From the NCBI GenBank assembly GCA_002716355.1, contig PBAU01000009.1, positions 1-58,952 on the forward strand: a DNA stretch of 58,952 bases. Reading direction: 5' to 3'. This document shows, one piece after another, positions 1-7,171 of this stretch (its first letter is position 1; each line of letters opens with the position of its first letter). The notes under the pieces were generated by a model. That model searched no databases. It had not been told where the DNA came from and saw only the letters and a program-made list of their open reading frames with translations. Both the position numbers and the translations under genes were made by a program. Origin of the DNA: a bacterium. GTDB lineage: Bacteria > UBP7 > UBA6624.

Positions 1-433
1 CTTCCTTTGGTTTTTCAGCCTTGGCTTCTTCCTTTGGTTTTTCAGCCTTGGCTTCTTCCTTTGGTTTTTCAGCCTTGGCTTTTTCCTTTGGTTTTTCTTC
101 AGCTACAGGTGATTTGTAGTTTGTGTTTTTAAAGAATCTGTATCTCAGTATACCTTCACTATCTTTGAGAAAGGTCTCAATCTCTCTTTTCGTTTTTTGT
201 TTAATGTTAATTACAAAAAAAGTGTAATCACCATCTCTGAACTTGTTAATAGTGTATGCCATTCTCCTGATACCCCAAGGATCTTTTGTTGTGATTTTAT
301 CCTTATTTTCTTTGATTATTTTTTCTATATCTTTAATCAAATTTTTATTTGCATCACTGTTTTCAGGACTTAAAATCAGTGCTAATTCATAAGAACGTAC
401 TTCGACACTACGTTCCGGAAATTTATAAGACAT
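1..433 (-). CDS. rpsF: Ribosomal protein S6 with repetitive C-terminal tail (3' end outside window)
   Basis: Translation from the ATG at 433 gives a small-subunit protein S6. It starts MSYKFPERSVEVRSYELALI and contains DPWGIRRMAYTINKFRDGDY, the family's conserved central stretch. S6 binds the central domain of 16S rRNA together with S18. A strong Shine-Dalgarno (AAGGAGG complement at 440-446) fixes the start. After about 105 residues the globular domain ends and a Lys/Glu/Ala/Pro tail begins, built from 9-residue EAKAEKPKE units that run off the left edge of the window. No stop codon is seen. It is the last visible gene of the minus-strand grpE-Hsp70-trmH group but has its own TATAAT box. Confidence 0.93.
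   Translation of the reverse strand, partial: MSYKFPERSVEVRSYELALILSPENSDANKNLIKDIEKIIKENKDKITTKDPWGIRRMAYTINKFRDGDYTFFVINIKQKTKREIETFLKDSEGILRYRFFKNTNYKSPVAEEKPKEKAKAEKPKEEAKAEKPKEEAKAEKPKE
2..97 (-). repeat. 27-bp tandem repeat inside rpsF
   Basis: Three nearly identical 27-bp units (2-28, 29-55, 56-82) and a partial fourth encode the nine-residue unit EAKAEKPKE in the C-terminal tail of S6. Units 1 and 2 are identical and unit 3 differs at its last base. The array reaches the window edge, so the total copy number is unknown. Confidence 0.9.
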
Positions 434-458
434 TTTTATCCTCCTTATGGTCTAATGA

Positions 459-472
459 TCTGCAATTGCAGA
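459..472. promoter_or_regulatory. 14-bp perfect palindrome in the rpsF leader
   Basis: TCTGCAATTGCAGA is perfectly self-complementary. It lies between the predicted transcription start (near 481) and the rpsF Shine-Dalgarno at 440-446. It could be a protein operator or, in RNA, a short hairpin in the leader. S6 operons are often controlled by S6:S18 binding to the leader, but I do not see the characteristic motif here. Confidence 0.5.
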
Positions 473-487
473 CAAAAAGGTTCAGCT

Positions 488-493
488 ATTATA
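488..493 (-). promoter_or_regulatory. -10 box of an rpsF promoter
   Basis: The reverse complement reads TATAAT, a perfect -10 hexamer about 55 nt upstream of the rpsF ATG and just downstream of the trmH stop. No good -35 hexamer is visible. It implies a leader of about 48 nt carrying the palindrome and a good ribosome-binding site. Confidence 0.5.
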
Positions 494-498
494 TATTA

Positions 499-1233
499 TT
501 AATCTAATATTTGATTGATAATTATTGCTGCCGCTGACGAGACACTCAAGCTTTCTATGTTTTTTGTTTTAATTGTGACTTTTTTACTTTCTTTTAGCCA
601 TCTTTCGGGAATACCTTTAGATTCATGTCCAAAAACAAATGCATTTTTTGATTTTTTTATTTTTATTGTCTTTATATTTGCTCCATTGTGGGCTACTGCT
701 GTAAGAATTTCATGATCACAAAGCATTTCAAGATTTTTATCATTTATTCTGCAGTAATTAATTCCAAATGAAGATCCAGCTGAAGATCTAAGAACAAGCA
801 GATTATATGGATCAGGTGCTTCTTTTACAAAAATGAAATCATTAATGTCGTGACCACGGCTTGTTCTTATTATCGATCCAATATTTGTAGGATCTTGAGA
901 AAACAATATAACTATATTTTTTTTATAAGATATTTTTTTTCTTGCTGGATAGCTTCCTATTCCTATTATTGGTTCTAGCCTTGGAAGAAGCATGTGTTTT
1001 TTTATTATTTCTTTTTCTGACACGAAGATTTTTTCTTGATGTTTTTTATTAATTTTTTCAAAATACTCTTCAGTTGTCAGTATGTTTGGTTTCCAACCTC
1101 TATTAATTGCAGCATCTAACAATCTTAAACCTTCAGTTCTCACTATGTATTCTTTTTTTCTTTTCTGTTCATTTTTAAACGGTCTGAACGTTTTTAAAAA
1201 AGGATTTTTGATTGATGTAATTTTGTTTTTCAG
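499..1233 (-). CDS. TrmH/SpoU-family RNA 2'-O-ribose methyltransferase, non-canonical start
   Basis: This is a SpoU-type (SPOUT, knotted) methyltransferase that would transfer a methyl group from SAM to a ribose 2'-OH in rRNA or tRNA. Motif 1 is seen as DPTNIGSIIRTS, motif 2 as FVFGHESKGIPERW and motif 3 as LSVSSAAAIIINQ. The first canonical start is a GTG at 1143. However, the open frame continues upstream to 1236 and encodes ITSIKNPFLKTF and then KRKKEYIVRTEG, the normal N-terminal substrate-binding region of the family. No ATG, GTG or TTG exists there. A CTG at 1233 or an ATT at 1221 is the likely initiator, and I give the CTG. The exact RNA target cannot be read from sequence. Confidence 0.82.
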   Translation of the reverse strand: MKNKITSIKNPFLKTFRPFKNEQKRKKEYIVRTEGLRLLDAAINRGWKPNILTTEEYFEKINKKHQEKIFVSEKEIIKKHMLLPRLEPIIGIGSYPARKKISYKKNIVILFSQDPTNIGSIIRTSRGHDINDFIFVKEAPDPYNLLVLRSSAGSSFGINYCRINDKNLEMLCDHEILTAVAHNGANIKTIKIKKSKNAFVFGHESKGIPERWLKESKKVTIKTKNIESLSVSSAAAIIINQILD

Positions 1234-1236
1234 TTG

Positions 1237-1539
1237 TTAGATTTCCAATTGTTTTTTTCTTTTTTCAATTAATAATTCAATTCTTTTTACTGTTGATTTT
1301 TTTATTTTTTTAGCAATAGACAAACTATTTCCATCTAGTTTTTCAGCAAGTGTTATATTGCCATCTTTTAATGCATAGAGAGCTGCAATTTTTTTAAATC
1401 TAGACGCATATTCCTGTGTGATGAAAGGTGCTATTTGAATTAAAATTTTCTTCATTTGGTATGTATCAGAGTCTATATTTTTCTCCAATACATCCAGGCA
1501 TTTTTTTATTTCATTGTTAAACTTTTCTATTTTCGACAT
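1237..1539 (-). CDS. Small basic helical protein, unknown function
   Basis: An open frame of about 100 codons lies between the Hsp70 gene and trmH, 8 nt after the Hsp70 stop. The product is Lys/Ile-rich, predicted mostly helical, with no signal peptide, membrane segment or cysteine cluster; it has one Cys. I do not recognise a family. An ATG at 1539 is preceded directly by a TTG at 1542, and I prefer the ATG. Its TAA (1237-1239) is in the same frame as trmH, which follows at once. Position suggests cotranscription with the chaperone genes. Confidence 0.6.
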   Translation of the reverse strand: MSKIEKFNNEIKKCLDVLEKNIDSDTYQMKKILIQIAPFITQEYASRFKKIAALYALKDGNITLAEKLDGNSLSIAKKIKKSTVKRIELLIEKRKKQLEI

Positions 1540-1547
1540 CAAGAATA

Positions 1548-3320
1548 TTATTCTTCTTTCTTTTCTTCTTCCTGCTCGTCCTCTACAGACATTACAGTTA
1601 TTTCAGCATCTGATAATATTATTTGAAGATGTTCAATTTCACTTTTGATTTTATCCTCATCATGATCCATTGCCCTTTGCAGATTCGCTATTGCCGTTCT
1701 TAATGAGGTTTTCATTTCCTTTCCAATGAATTTTTTTCTGTCTCTTATGAATGCTTCTGCTTCATATATCAAAGCATTTGCTTCTGAAGTTTCACCTATT
1801 TCATTTTCTTTTTGAGATGTTCTAACGCCTATTTCTAACTGAGACTCTCTGACCTCTTCTGGACTTAATCTTTTTTGACTTGTTTTAAATGAAACTGATT
1901 TTGCTTTTTTGGAAGCTCTGTCTTTTGCTGTTACTTTGACGATTCCATTAATGTCATAATCGAATAAAACATCAACAAGTGCTTTTCCTGCATCTTGGGA
2001 ATCTATTCCAGAAAAAACAAAGTCTCCAAGTTTCGGGTTCTTGGAGGCAACTTCTTGTTCACCTTGAAAGATTGTTATCTGAGCTTCTGTTTGCATGTCT
2101 TGTGTCGTAACATAAGGTTTCTTTTTTGAGCAAGGTATAGCTGTGTTCCTGGGTATAACGACTGAAAATTTACCATCTTTAACTTCGATTCCAAGTGAAT
2201 GCGGGGCAACATCGACTATCACCATTTCTTCCAATTTGCCTCTTTTAACACCAGCTTGAATTGCAGCACCTAAAGCAACTGATTGCTCTGGATCAACTTT
2301 GTGATCCAGTGTGCTTCCTACAAGATCTTCTACAAATTGTTTTACTTTAGGAATCCTTGTGGTTCCGCCAACAAGAAGAATGGAATCTAGGTCTTTGTAG
2401 CTTAGCTTGGCATCTTTCATAGATTGCTCTAAGGGTTTTTTGGTTCTTTGGACCAATGGTTCGATAATATCTTCTAGCTGATTTCTGGTAAGTGTTGCCT
2501 TAAGGTGTTTGGGTTCTTCTGATTCAGTGTATATAAAAGGAAGATTTATTGTCGTTTCAAGATGTTCTGAAAGGTCTTTTTTTGCATTTTCAGCGGCATC
2601 TTTCAATCTTTGCTGAATTACTCTTTTTTGAATTTCGTCAATTTCTTTTCCTTCCAGGTCAACTTTTTCATTTTTTTGGAAATTTTCTTTTAGCCAGTCA
2701 GCAATCGCCCAATCCATATCGTCTCCACCAAGCTGAACATCACCATTTGTAGCAAGAACTCTAAAGGCACCTTCTCTAGACTTTATTATCGAGACATCGA
2801 AAGTTCCACCTCCAAAGTCGTAAACCATGATGGTATCTTTAGATTCCATGTTTAAGCCGTAAGCAAGAGCGGCAGCAGTTGGCTCGTTAAGTATTCTTTC
2901 AACAACAAATCCAGCTATCTCACCAGCATCTTTAACGGCTTGTCTTTGAGCATCACTAAAGTAAGCAGGTACAGTTATGACTGCCTCTTCAACAATTTCA
3001 CCAAGATGCTCTTCGGCATCTAGTTTCAATCTTTTGATTATTGCTCCAGCTATTTCTTGAGGTGTGAATTGTTCTTTTCCTAAAGTTATAGTTTTATCTT
3101 CACCAAGTATTCTTTTTATAGAAGCTACTGTTCTGTCGGGAAATGCTATCGATTGGTTTTTGGCAGCTTCACCAACTAGCAAATCACCAGTTTCAGACAT
3201 TCCAACAACACTTGGTGTTAAAAGAGAATCTCTTGCGTTAGGGATTAGCTTTGGGGTGTCTTTATCCATATAGCCAATCAAACTATTTGTTGTTCCAAAA
3301 TCAATACCTAATATATTCAT
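1548..3320 (-). CDS. dnaK: Hsp70 (DnaK-type) chaperone
   Basis: This 590-residue ATP-dependent chaperone has the Hsp70 signatures GIDFGTTNSLIG at residues 5-16, VYDFGGGTFDVSII near 170 and a third LVGGTTRIPKV near 317. The substrate-binding domain begins near residue 375. It is shorter than classical DnaK (about 635-640). The interdomain linker reads MVIVDVAPHSLG rather than the usual VLLLDVTPLSLG, so this may be a variant Hsp70 rather than the main DnaK. The C-terminus is the usual acidic EEQEEEKKEE-type tail. grpE lies directly upstream and no dnaJ is nearby. The start has a Shine-Dalgarno (AGGAG) and a TATAAT about 20 nt upstream. Confidence 0.9.
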   Translation of the reverse strand: MNILGIDFGTTNSLIGYMDKDTPKLIPNARDSLLTPSVVGMSETGDLLVGEAAKNQSIAFPDRTVASIKRILGEDKTITLGKEQFTPQEIAGAIIKRLKLDAEEHLGEIVEEAVITVPAYFSDAQRQAVKDAGEIAGFVVERILNEPTAAALAYGLNMESKDTIMVYDFGGGTFDVSIIKSREGAFRVLATNGDVQLGGDDMDWAIADWLKENFQKNEKVDLEGKEIDEIQKRVIQQRLKDAAENAKKDLSEHLETTINLPFIYTESEEPKHLKATLTRNQLEDIIEPLVQRTKKPLEQSMKDAKLSYKDLDSILLVGGTTRIPKVKQFVEDLVGSTLDHKVDPEQSVALGAAIQAGVKRGKLEEMVIVDVAPHSLGIEVKDGKFSVVIPRNTAIPCSKKKPYVTTQDMQTEAQITIFQGEQEVASKNPKLGDFVFSGIDSQDAGKALVDVLFDYDINGIVKVTAKDRASKKAKSVSFKTSQKRLSPEEVRESQLEIGVRTSQKENEIGETSEANALIYEAEAFIRDRKKFIGKEMKTSLRTAIANLQRAMDHDEDKIKSEIEHLQIILSDAEITVMSVEDEQEEEKKEE

Positions 3321-3340
3321 AATAATTCTCCTATTCTTCT

Positions 3341-3346
3341 ATTATA
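3341..3346 (-). promoter_or_regulatory. -10 box of an internal promoter before the Hsp70 gene
   Basis: The reverse complement reads TATAAT, 20 nt upstream of the Hsp70 ATG inside the 110-nt grpE-dnaK gap. The -35 region is poor. No CIRCE-type inverted repeat was seen. The rest of the gap (3347-3430) is A/T-rich and shows nothing else I can support. Confidence 0.45.
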
Positions 3347-3430
3347 GATTTTCGATTATGAAACAAGGCTATTTGTTTTGTTTAAAAATGCCTGTTTTTT
3401 GATTGTTTTTAGAGGATTTTTAAATAAATC

Positions 3431-4012
3431 TTAATTTTTTCCTATTGAAACTTCCGAAGCTCTTATTACTTTGCCTTCGTATTCCCAGCCTGATTGATAT
3501 ACTTGAATAATTTTTCCTTTAGGTCCATCTGCAGTTCCTAAAGCTATATGTTTATTTGGATCAAAAAGATCACCAGGCTTTGGAGTTATTGATGAAAATC
3601 CAAGTTTGGCTAGCTGTTTTTCAAATAATTTTGTCACATCTTCTATACCGGATAGAACTTCCTTATTTTTTTCTGTTTTTTTAAGGTAATCTTCAGCCCT
3701 TTGTAATGCATCTACTACAACAAGCATAGGTTTTACAGAATCTCTTTTTACTTTTTTCTTTTCAATTTCTTCAAGCTCACCTTTCCAAGAGTTTAAAAAT
3801 GATTTAAATTCATGAACTTTTTCTGATAGGTGGGAAACTCCTTTTGCACCTTCGAATGCTTCAAATCTTGTAATTTCATCTTTGATTTTATTGAGCGACA
3901 TGCGTAAATCGTTTATCTCTTGCATTAAGGGCTCAACAACAACTCCAATGTTTAATGGGTTTTCTTCAACATCTTGCCATCCTTTTAGGTGAACTTCTTG
4001 GTTTTGGCTCAT
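3431..4012 (-). CDS. grpE: GrpE nucleotide exchange factor
   Basis: GrpE releases ADP from DnaK. The protein has a long N-terminal helical region (about residues 25-85) and the C-terminal beta domain signature with FDPNKHIAL and GWEYEGKVIRASEVSI, matching the family's normal end. A TTG at 4021 is in frame, but the ATG at 4012 sits 8 nt after a TACAAT box and gives the natural start MSQNQEV. It is divergent from gmk across about 50 nt and precedes the Hsp70 gene, its functional partner. Confidence 0.9.
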   Translation of the reverse strand: MSQNQEVHLKGWQDVEENPLNIGVVVEPLMQEINDLRMSLNKIKDEITRFEAFEGAKGVSHLSEKVHEFKSFLNSWKGELEEIEKKKVKRDSVKPMLVVVDALQRAEDYLKKTEKNKEVLSGIEDVTKLFEKQLAKLGFSSITPKPGDLFDPNKHIALGTADGPKGKIIQVYQSGWEYEGKVIRASEVSIGKN

Positions 4013-4020
4013 TAGAATCA

Positions 4021-4026
4021 ATTGTA
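4021..4026 (-). promoter_or_regulatory. -10 box for leaderless grpE
   Basis: The reverse complement reads TACAAT, with 8 nt to the grpE ATG and no Shine-Dalgarno, so transcription should start at or beside the A of ATG. Confidence 0.5.
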
Positions 4027-4050
4027 ATCAACTAAATTCAATTTCAAGTG

Positions 4051-4056
4051 TAATAT
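4051..4056 (+). promoter_or_regulatory. -10 box for the gmk operon
   Basis: TAATAT ends 8 nt before the gmk ATG and no ribosome-binding site is present. It is divergent from the grpE -10 box about 25 bp away. Confidence 0.45.
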
Positions 4057-4064
4057 TAATAAAA

Positions 4065-4646
4065 ATGTCAAAACTGATTGTTGTTACCGGCCCTTCAGGA
4101 GTAGGCAAAACAACATTAGGTAAATTTTTAATTCAAAATCTTAAATTAAAAAAAATCATTACGTGTACTACTCGAAAAATGAGAATGAGTGAGAAAAATG
4201 GTGTTGATTATGTTTTTTTCTCAAGATTGGAATTTAATAAATTAATAAAAGAGGATAAGTTTGCCGAATATGCAAACGTTTACGGAAACCTCTATGGAAT
4301 ATTAAAAAATGATATTTATGGATCTTTAAAAACATCTCATTCTTTGGTTATTGTTGATGTGCAAGGTGCAGAAAATATTAAAAAGATGATAAAAAAAGAT
4401 CTTTTTGTTGTATTTTTATTGCCTCCATCAAAACGAGAAATATCCGAGAGGATATCGAAAAGGAATCAAGATTCAAATGCAAGCCATAAGAAACGAATCG
4501 ATTTTCTGGAAAAAGAAATCTTATGGTCTTCTAATGCAGACATTGAAGTCATCAATGATGATTTAGAGAAATGCAAAAAGGAATTAGGGAAAGCGGTTAA
4601 TTCATTCTTGAATTCAAGTGAGTCACAAAAACAAGAAGCTTCGTAG
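4065..4646 (+). CDS. gmk: Guanylate kinase
   Basis: Guanylate kinase phosphorylates GMP to GDP with ATP. The P-loop GPSGVGKTT is at residues 9-17. The GMP-binding region carries CTTRKMR and NGVDYVFFS, and VDVQGAENIKK is the Walker B-like segment. At 193 residues it has typical length. It heads a long plus-strand operon that runs to tusA at 15040. rpoZ and coaBC follow, a common bacterial arrangement. Confidence 0.95.
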   Translation: MSKLIVVTGPSGVGKTTLGKFLIQNLKLKKIITCTTRKMRMSEKNGVDYVFFSRLEFNKLIKEDKFAEYANVYGNLYGILKNDIYGSLKTSHSLVIVDVQGAENIKKMIKKDLFVVFLLPPSKREISERISKRNQDSNASHKKRIDFLEKEILWSSNADIEVINDDLEKCKKELGKAVNSFLNSSESQKQEAS

Positions 4647-4650
4647 TAGA

Positions 4651-4989
4651 ATGGATAACCTTATGAGCGAAGAGAAACCAAGATATGAAGACATTATTGG
4701 TAGTGATAATATGAAAGGTATTGTTGCTATTGAAGACTTATTAAAAATTTATCCAAATCGTTATGTAGTAACTGAGATTGTTGCAAAAAGAGCTAATGAT
4801 CTTGAGTCAAGGCTTGATTTGCCAAGAGTAGATTTAGGTGACAGGGAATTGCAGGAGGTTGGATATGTTCAAGTTGCAATTGCTGAATTTTTATCTGGTC
4901 AAATTAAACCAAAAATACCTGATGAAGCTTTTGTTCCTAGGAATCAATTCCCTGAAGATTACGAAAAAATTCCTTCAAACGAAATTTAA
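4651..4989 (+). CDS. rpoZ: RNA polymerase omega subunit
   Basis: Omega helps fold and hold the RNA polymerase beta' subunit. The protein has IEDLLKIYPNRYVVTEIVAK and RANDLESRL, followed by QVAIAEFLSG, the helical core of omega/RPB6. The ATG at 4651 starts 4 nt after the gmk stop. A GTG at 4618 and an ATG at 4663 are also in frame. The gmk-rpoZ-coaBC order is a classical conserved cluster and supports the call. The C-terminal tail is Pro/Glu-rich. Confidence 0.85.
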   Translation: MDNLMSEEKPRYEDIIGSDNMKGIVAIEDLLKIYPNRYVVTEIVAKRANDLESRLDLPRVDLGDRELQEVGYVQVAIAEFLSGQIKPKIPDEAFVPRNQFPEDYEKIPSNEI

Positions 4990-5001
4990 CTTTTTTTATA
5001 T

Positions 5002-6147
5002 ATGAAGGTCTTGATTGGCGTTACTGGTAGTATAGCATCGTACAGAACTCCTGAATTACTAAAACGTCTTATAGCTATGGACATTGATGTTGAGGTTGTT
5101 TTAACCAGAGGTGCAGAAAAATTCATTGGAGCAGCATCTTTTGAGGGTTTGATTGGCAAGAAAGTGCATTCAAGTCTTTGGGAAGATCCTATGGCGCATA
5201 TACATCTTGAAAGATCTTGTGATTTGGTTATTGTTTGCCCTGCGACTGCTCATTTAATTTCGAAATTGAATTCAGGATTAGCTGATGATCTTCTTACAAG
5301 TATTTTGCTAGCAAAAACAAACAATGTCCTCCTTGTTCCTGCGATGAATACAAATATGTGGAAAAATTCATTGATAATTAAAAATGTTCAAGATTTAGAA
5401 AAAAAAGGTTTTTCATTTTTGAATCCTGACAAAGGCCTTTTGGCTTGTGGTGAATACGGAGTTGGAAGATTGCCTCAAATTGATATGATTTTTTATGAAA
5501 TTCTTTTTCATTTGGAAAAAAAATCTTTTAAAAATAAAAAAGTTTTGGTTACTGCTGGGCCTACACGAGAATTTATTGACGATGTTAGGTTTTTGTCAAA
5601 TCCTTCAAGTGGAAAAATGGGATTTTCACTTGCCTTGAACGCTTGGATAAAAGGAGCTGAGGTAACTTTAGTTGCTGGCCCTGGTACCCCTGATTCGCCA
5701 GATGGTATTCATAGAATTGATGTTGAATCTGCAGAAGAGATGAAAAATGCAATTGATGATGTATATGATTATGGTTTTTTCACTGCAGCTGTAACAGATT
5801 TTTCTTTAGGTGTTAGGAGGAAAGGGAAACCGTCAAAAGAGGATTGGCTTAAAGGCGGAATTGCATTAGAGAAAAATCCTGACGTTCTTTATAGCAATAT
5901 AGCTAAATTTAATAAAATAATTGGTTTTTCGGTTTATTCTCAAGGTACTTCTTTGGATGCTGCAAAAAAGGTTTTCAAAAAAGGAGCTGATTATGTTGTT
6001 ACAAACAATGTTGCAAATTGCTTCGGCCATAATGATACGGATGTTGAGCTTTTTGATAATGAATTAAACTCGACAGAATTTAAGGAAATGGATAAAATAT
6101 CTTTAGGCAGAAAAATATTAGATATTATTGGAGATGAAAATGATTAA
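5002..6147 (+). CDS. coaBC: Bifunctional phosphopantothenoylcysteine decarboxylase/synthetase
   Basis: CoaBC catalyses two steps of coenzyme A synthesis. The N-terminal flavoprotein (CoaC) domain, residues 1-175, shows GVTGSIASYRTPELLKRL, the PAMNTNMW substrate loop and LACGEYGVGRL with the catalytic Cys. The CoaB domain starts near residue 180 with KVLVTAGPTREFIDDVRF and LSNPSSGKMG, the nucleotide-binding motifs. At 381 residues it is slightly short of the usual 400 but both domains are complete. It overlaps ppiC by 8 nt. Confidence 0.94.
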   Translation: MKVLIGVTGSIASYRTPELLKRLIAMDIDVEVVLTRGAEKFIGAASFEGLIGKKVHSSLWEDPMAHIHLERSCDLVIVCPATAHLISKLNSGLADDLLTSILLAKTNNVLLVPAMNTNMWKNSLIIKNVQDLEKKGFSFLNPDKGLLACGEYGVGRLPQIDMIFYEILFHLEKKSFKNKKVLVTAGPTREFIDDVRFLSNPSSGKMGFSLALNAWIKGAEVTLVAGPGTPDSPDGIHRIDVESAEEMKNAIDDVYDYGFFTAAVTDFSLGVRRKGKPSKEDWLKGGIALEKNPDVLYSNIAKFNKIIGFSVYSQGTSLDAAKKVFKKGADYVVTNNVANCFGHNDTDVELFDNELNSTEFKEMDKISLGRKILDIIGDEND

Positions 6148-7171
6148 AAAAATTATATTATTGTTATTTGTTTTTTCTAATTGTTTTGTTCTTTTTTCTC
6201 AGGAAGAAGGCAAGGTAATCGGGAACATAGGGAAGGGAGAAAGCAAGAGACCTATATATTTTGAAGATTTAAGTTTTAACATTTACACGGAGTCACAGTT
6301 GTACTACCAGCAGGGAAGATCTCCATTAACTGGTAGCCTTTTAGACGTTATAACTTGGAAGGTTTTTGAGATTGAATATCAATCTCGCAATTTTGAATTT
6401 GAAAGTATTGATATTGAGCTTGATAATTATTTATTTGGTGATCAAGAGAGAGCAAAAGCTTTTAGCTATTACTCTGAAGTTTTTGGATCCAAGATCGTTA
6501 AGGATGTTACAAGATCTAAATTAATAACTAGAAAAATGCAAGAGATTCTTCGCTCCGAGCTCTTGGAGATTAATGATAAGAATCCTACAGAACAGGATTT
6601 ATTAGATTTTTATGTGCAATATCAAAAGGATGCATTTACGGTTCCTACATCTTATCGTTTGGGGATGATTGAACTTCAAGATCCTTCAGAGTCTAAAGAG
6701 GTGGAAGAAAAACTTTTAAATGGTGAGTCTTTTGAGGATATTGCTTCTGCTCATTCTGAACATTTTGATTCTGCTAGAAATGGTGGGAATTTAGGTCAAG
6801 ATATGACAGAGGCATCAATTATGTCACAGTTAAGTTTTGCTGCAGATCAAATATTAGAAGCCGAAGAGGGTTCTTGGGTTGGTCCTATTTCTGTATCTGC
6901 ATCACTGGGACAGGATTTTTTTTATTTTTTTAAAATTCTTAAAGTGGAACAGGGTTACGAACAATCTTTTGAAGATGTAAGAGAGACAATACTTGCTGAA
7001 TTGACGTATGTAGAAGCAGAACCTCTTTTGATGGAATGGGTTATAGAAAAATTGCTTTTTCATGGTGTTGAATTTGAATATGCCCTTTATGAAGAAATTT
7101 ACAAAGAAGCCTTGCCTCAAGCTACATCTGAATTAGAGCTAGCTGAAATGTTAAATCCTGAAGGTGAATAG
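6140..7171 (+). CDS. Secreted parvulin-type peptidyl-prolyl isomerase
   Basis: A hydrophobic N-terminal signal (IKKIILLLFVFSNCFVLFSQ) is followed by a SurA/PpiC-like protein. The parvulin domain covers about residues 170-280, with NGGNLGQDM matching the GGdLG motif. The role would be folding of exported proteins in the periplasm. Three nearby starts exist (TTG 6128, ATG 6134, ATG 6140). GGAG at 6130-6133 is well placed for the ATG at 6140. There is no lipobox I trust: a Cys lies in the signal core but without a clear cleavage context. priA follows with a 4-nt overlap. Confidence 0.82.
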   Translation: MIKKIILLLFVFSNCFVLFSQEEGKVIGNIGKGESKRPIYFEDLSFNIYTESQLYYQQGRSPLTGSLLDVITWKVFEIEYQSRNFEFESIDIELDNYLFGDQERAKAFSYYSEVFGSKIVKDVTRSKLITRKMQEILRSELLEINDKNPTEQDLLDFYVQYQKDAFTVPTSYRLGMIELQDPSESKEVEEKLLNGESFEDIASAHSEHFDSARNGGNLGQDMTEASIMSQLSFAADQILEAEEGSWVGPISVSASLGQDFFYFFKILKVEQGYEQSFEDVRETILAELTYVEAEPLLMEWVIEKLLFHGVEFEYALYEEIYKEALPQATSELELAEMLNPEGE

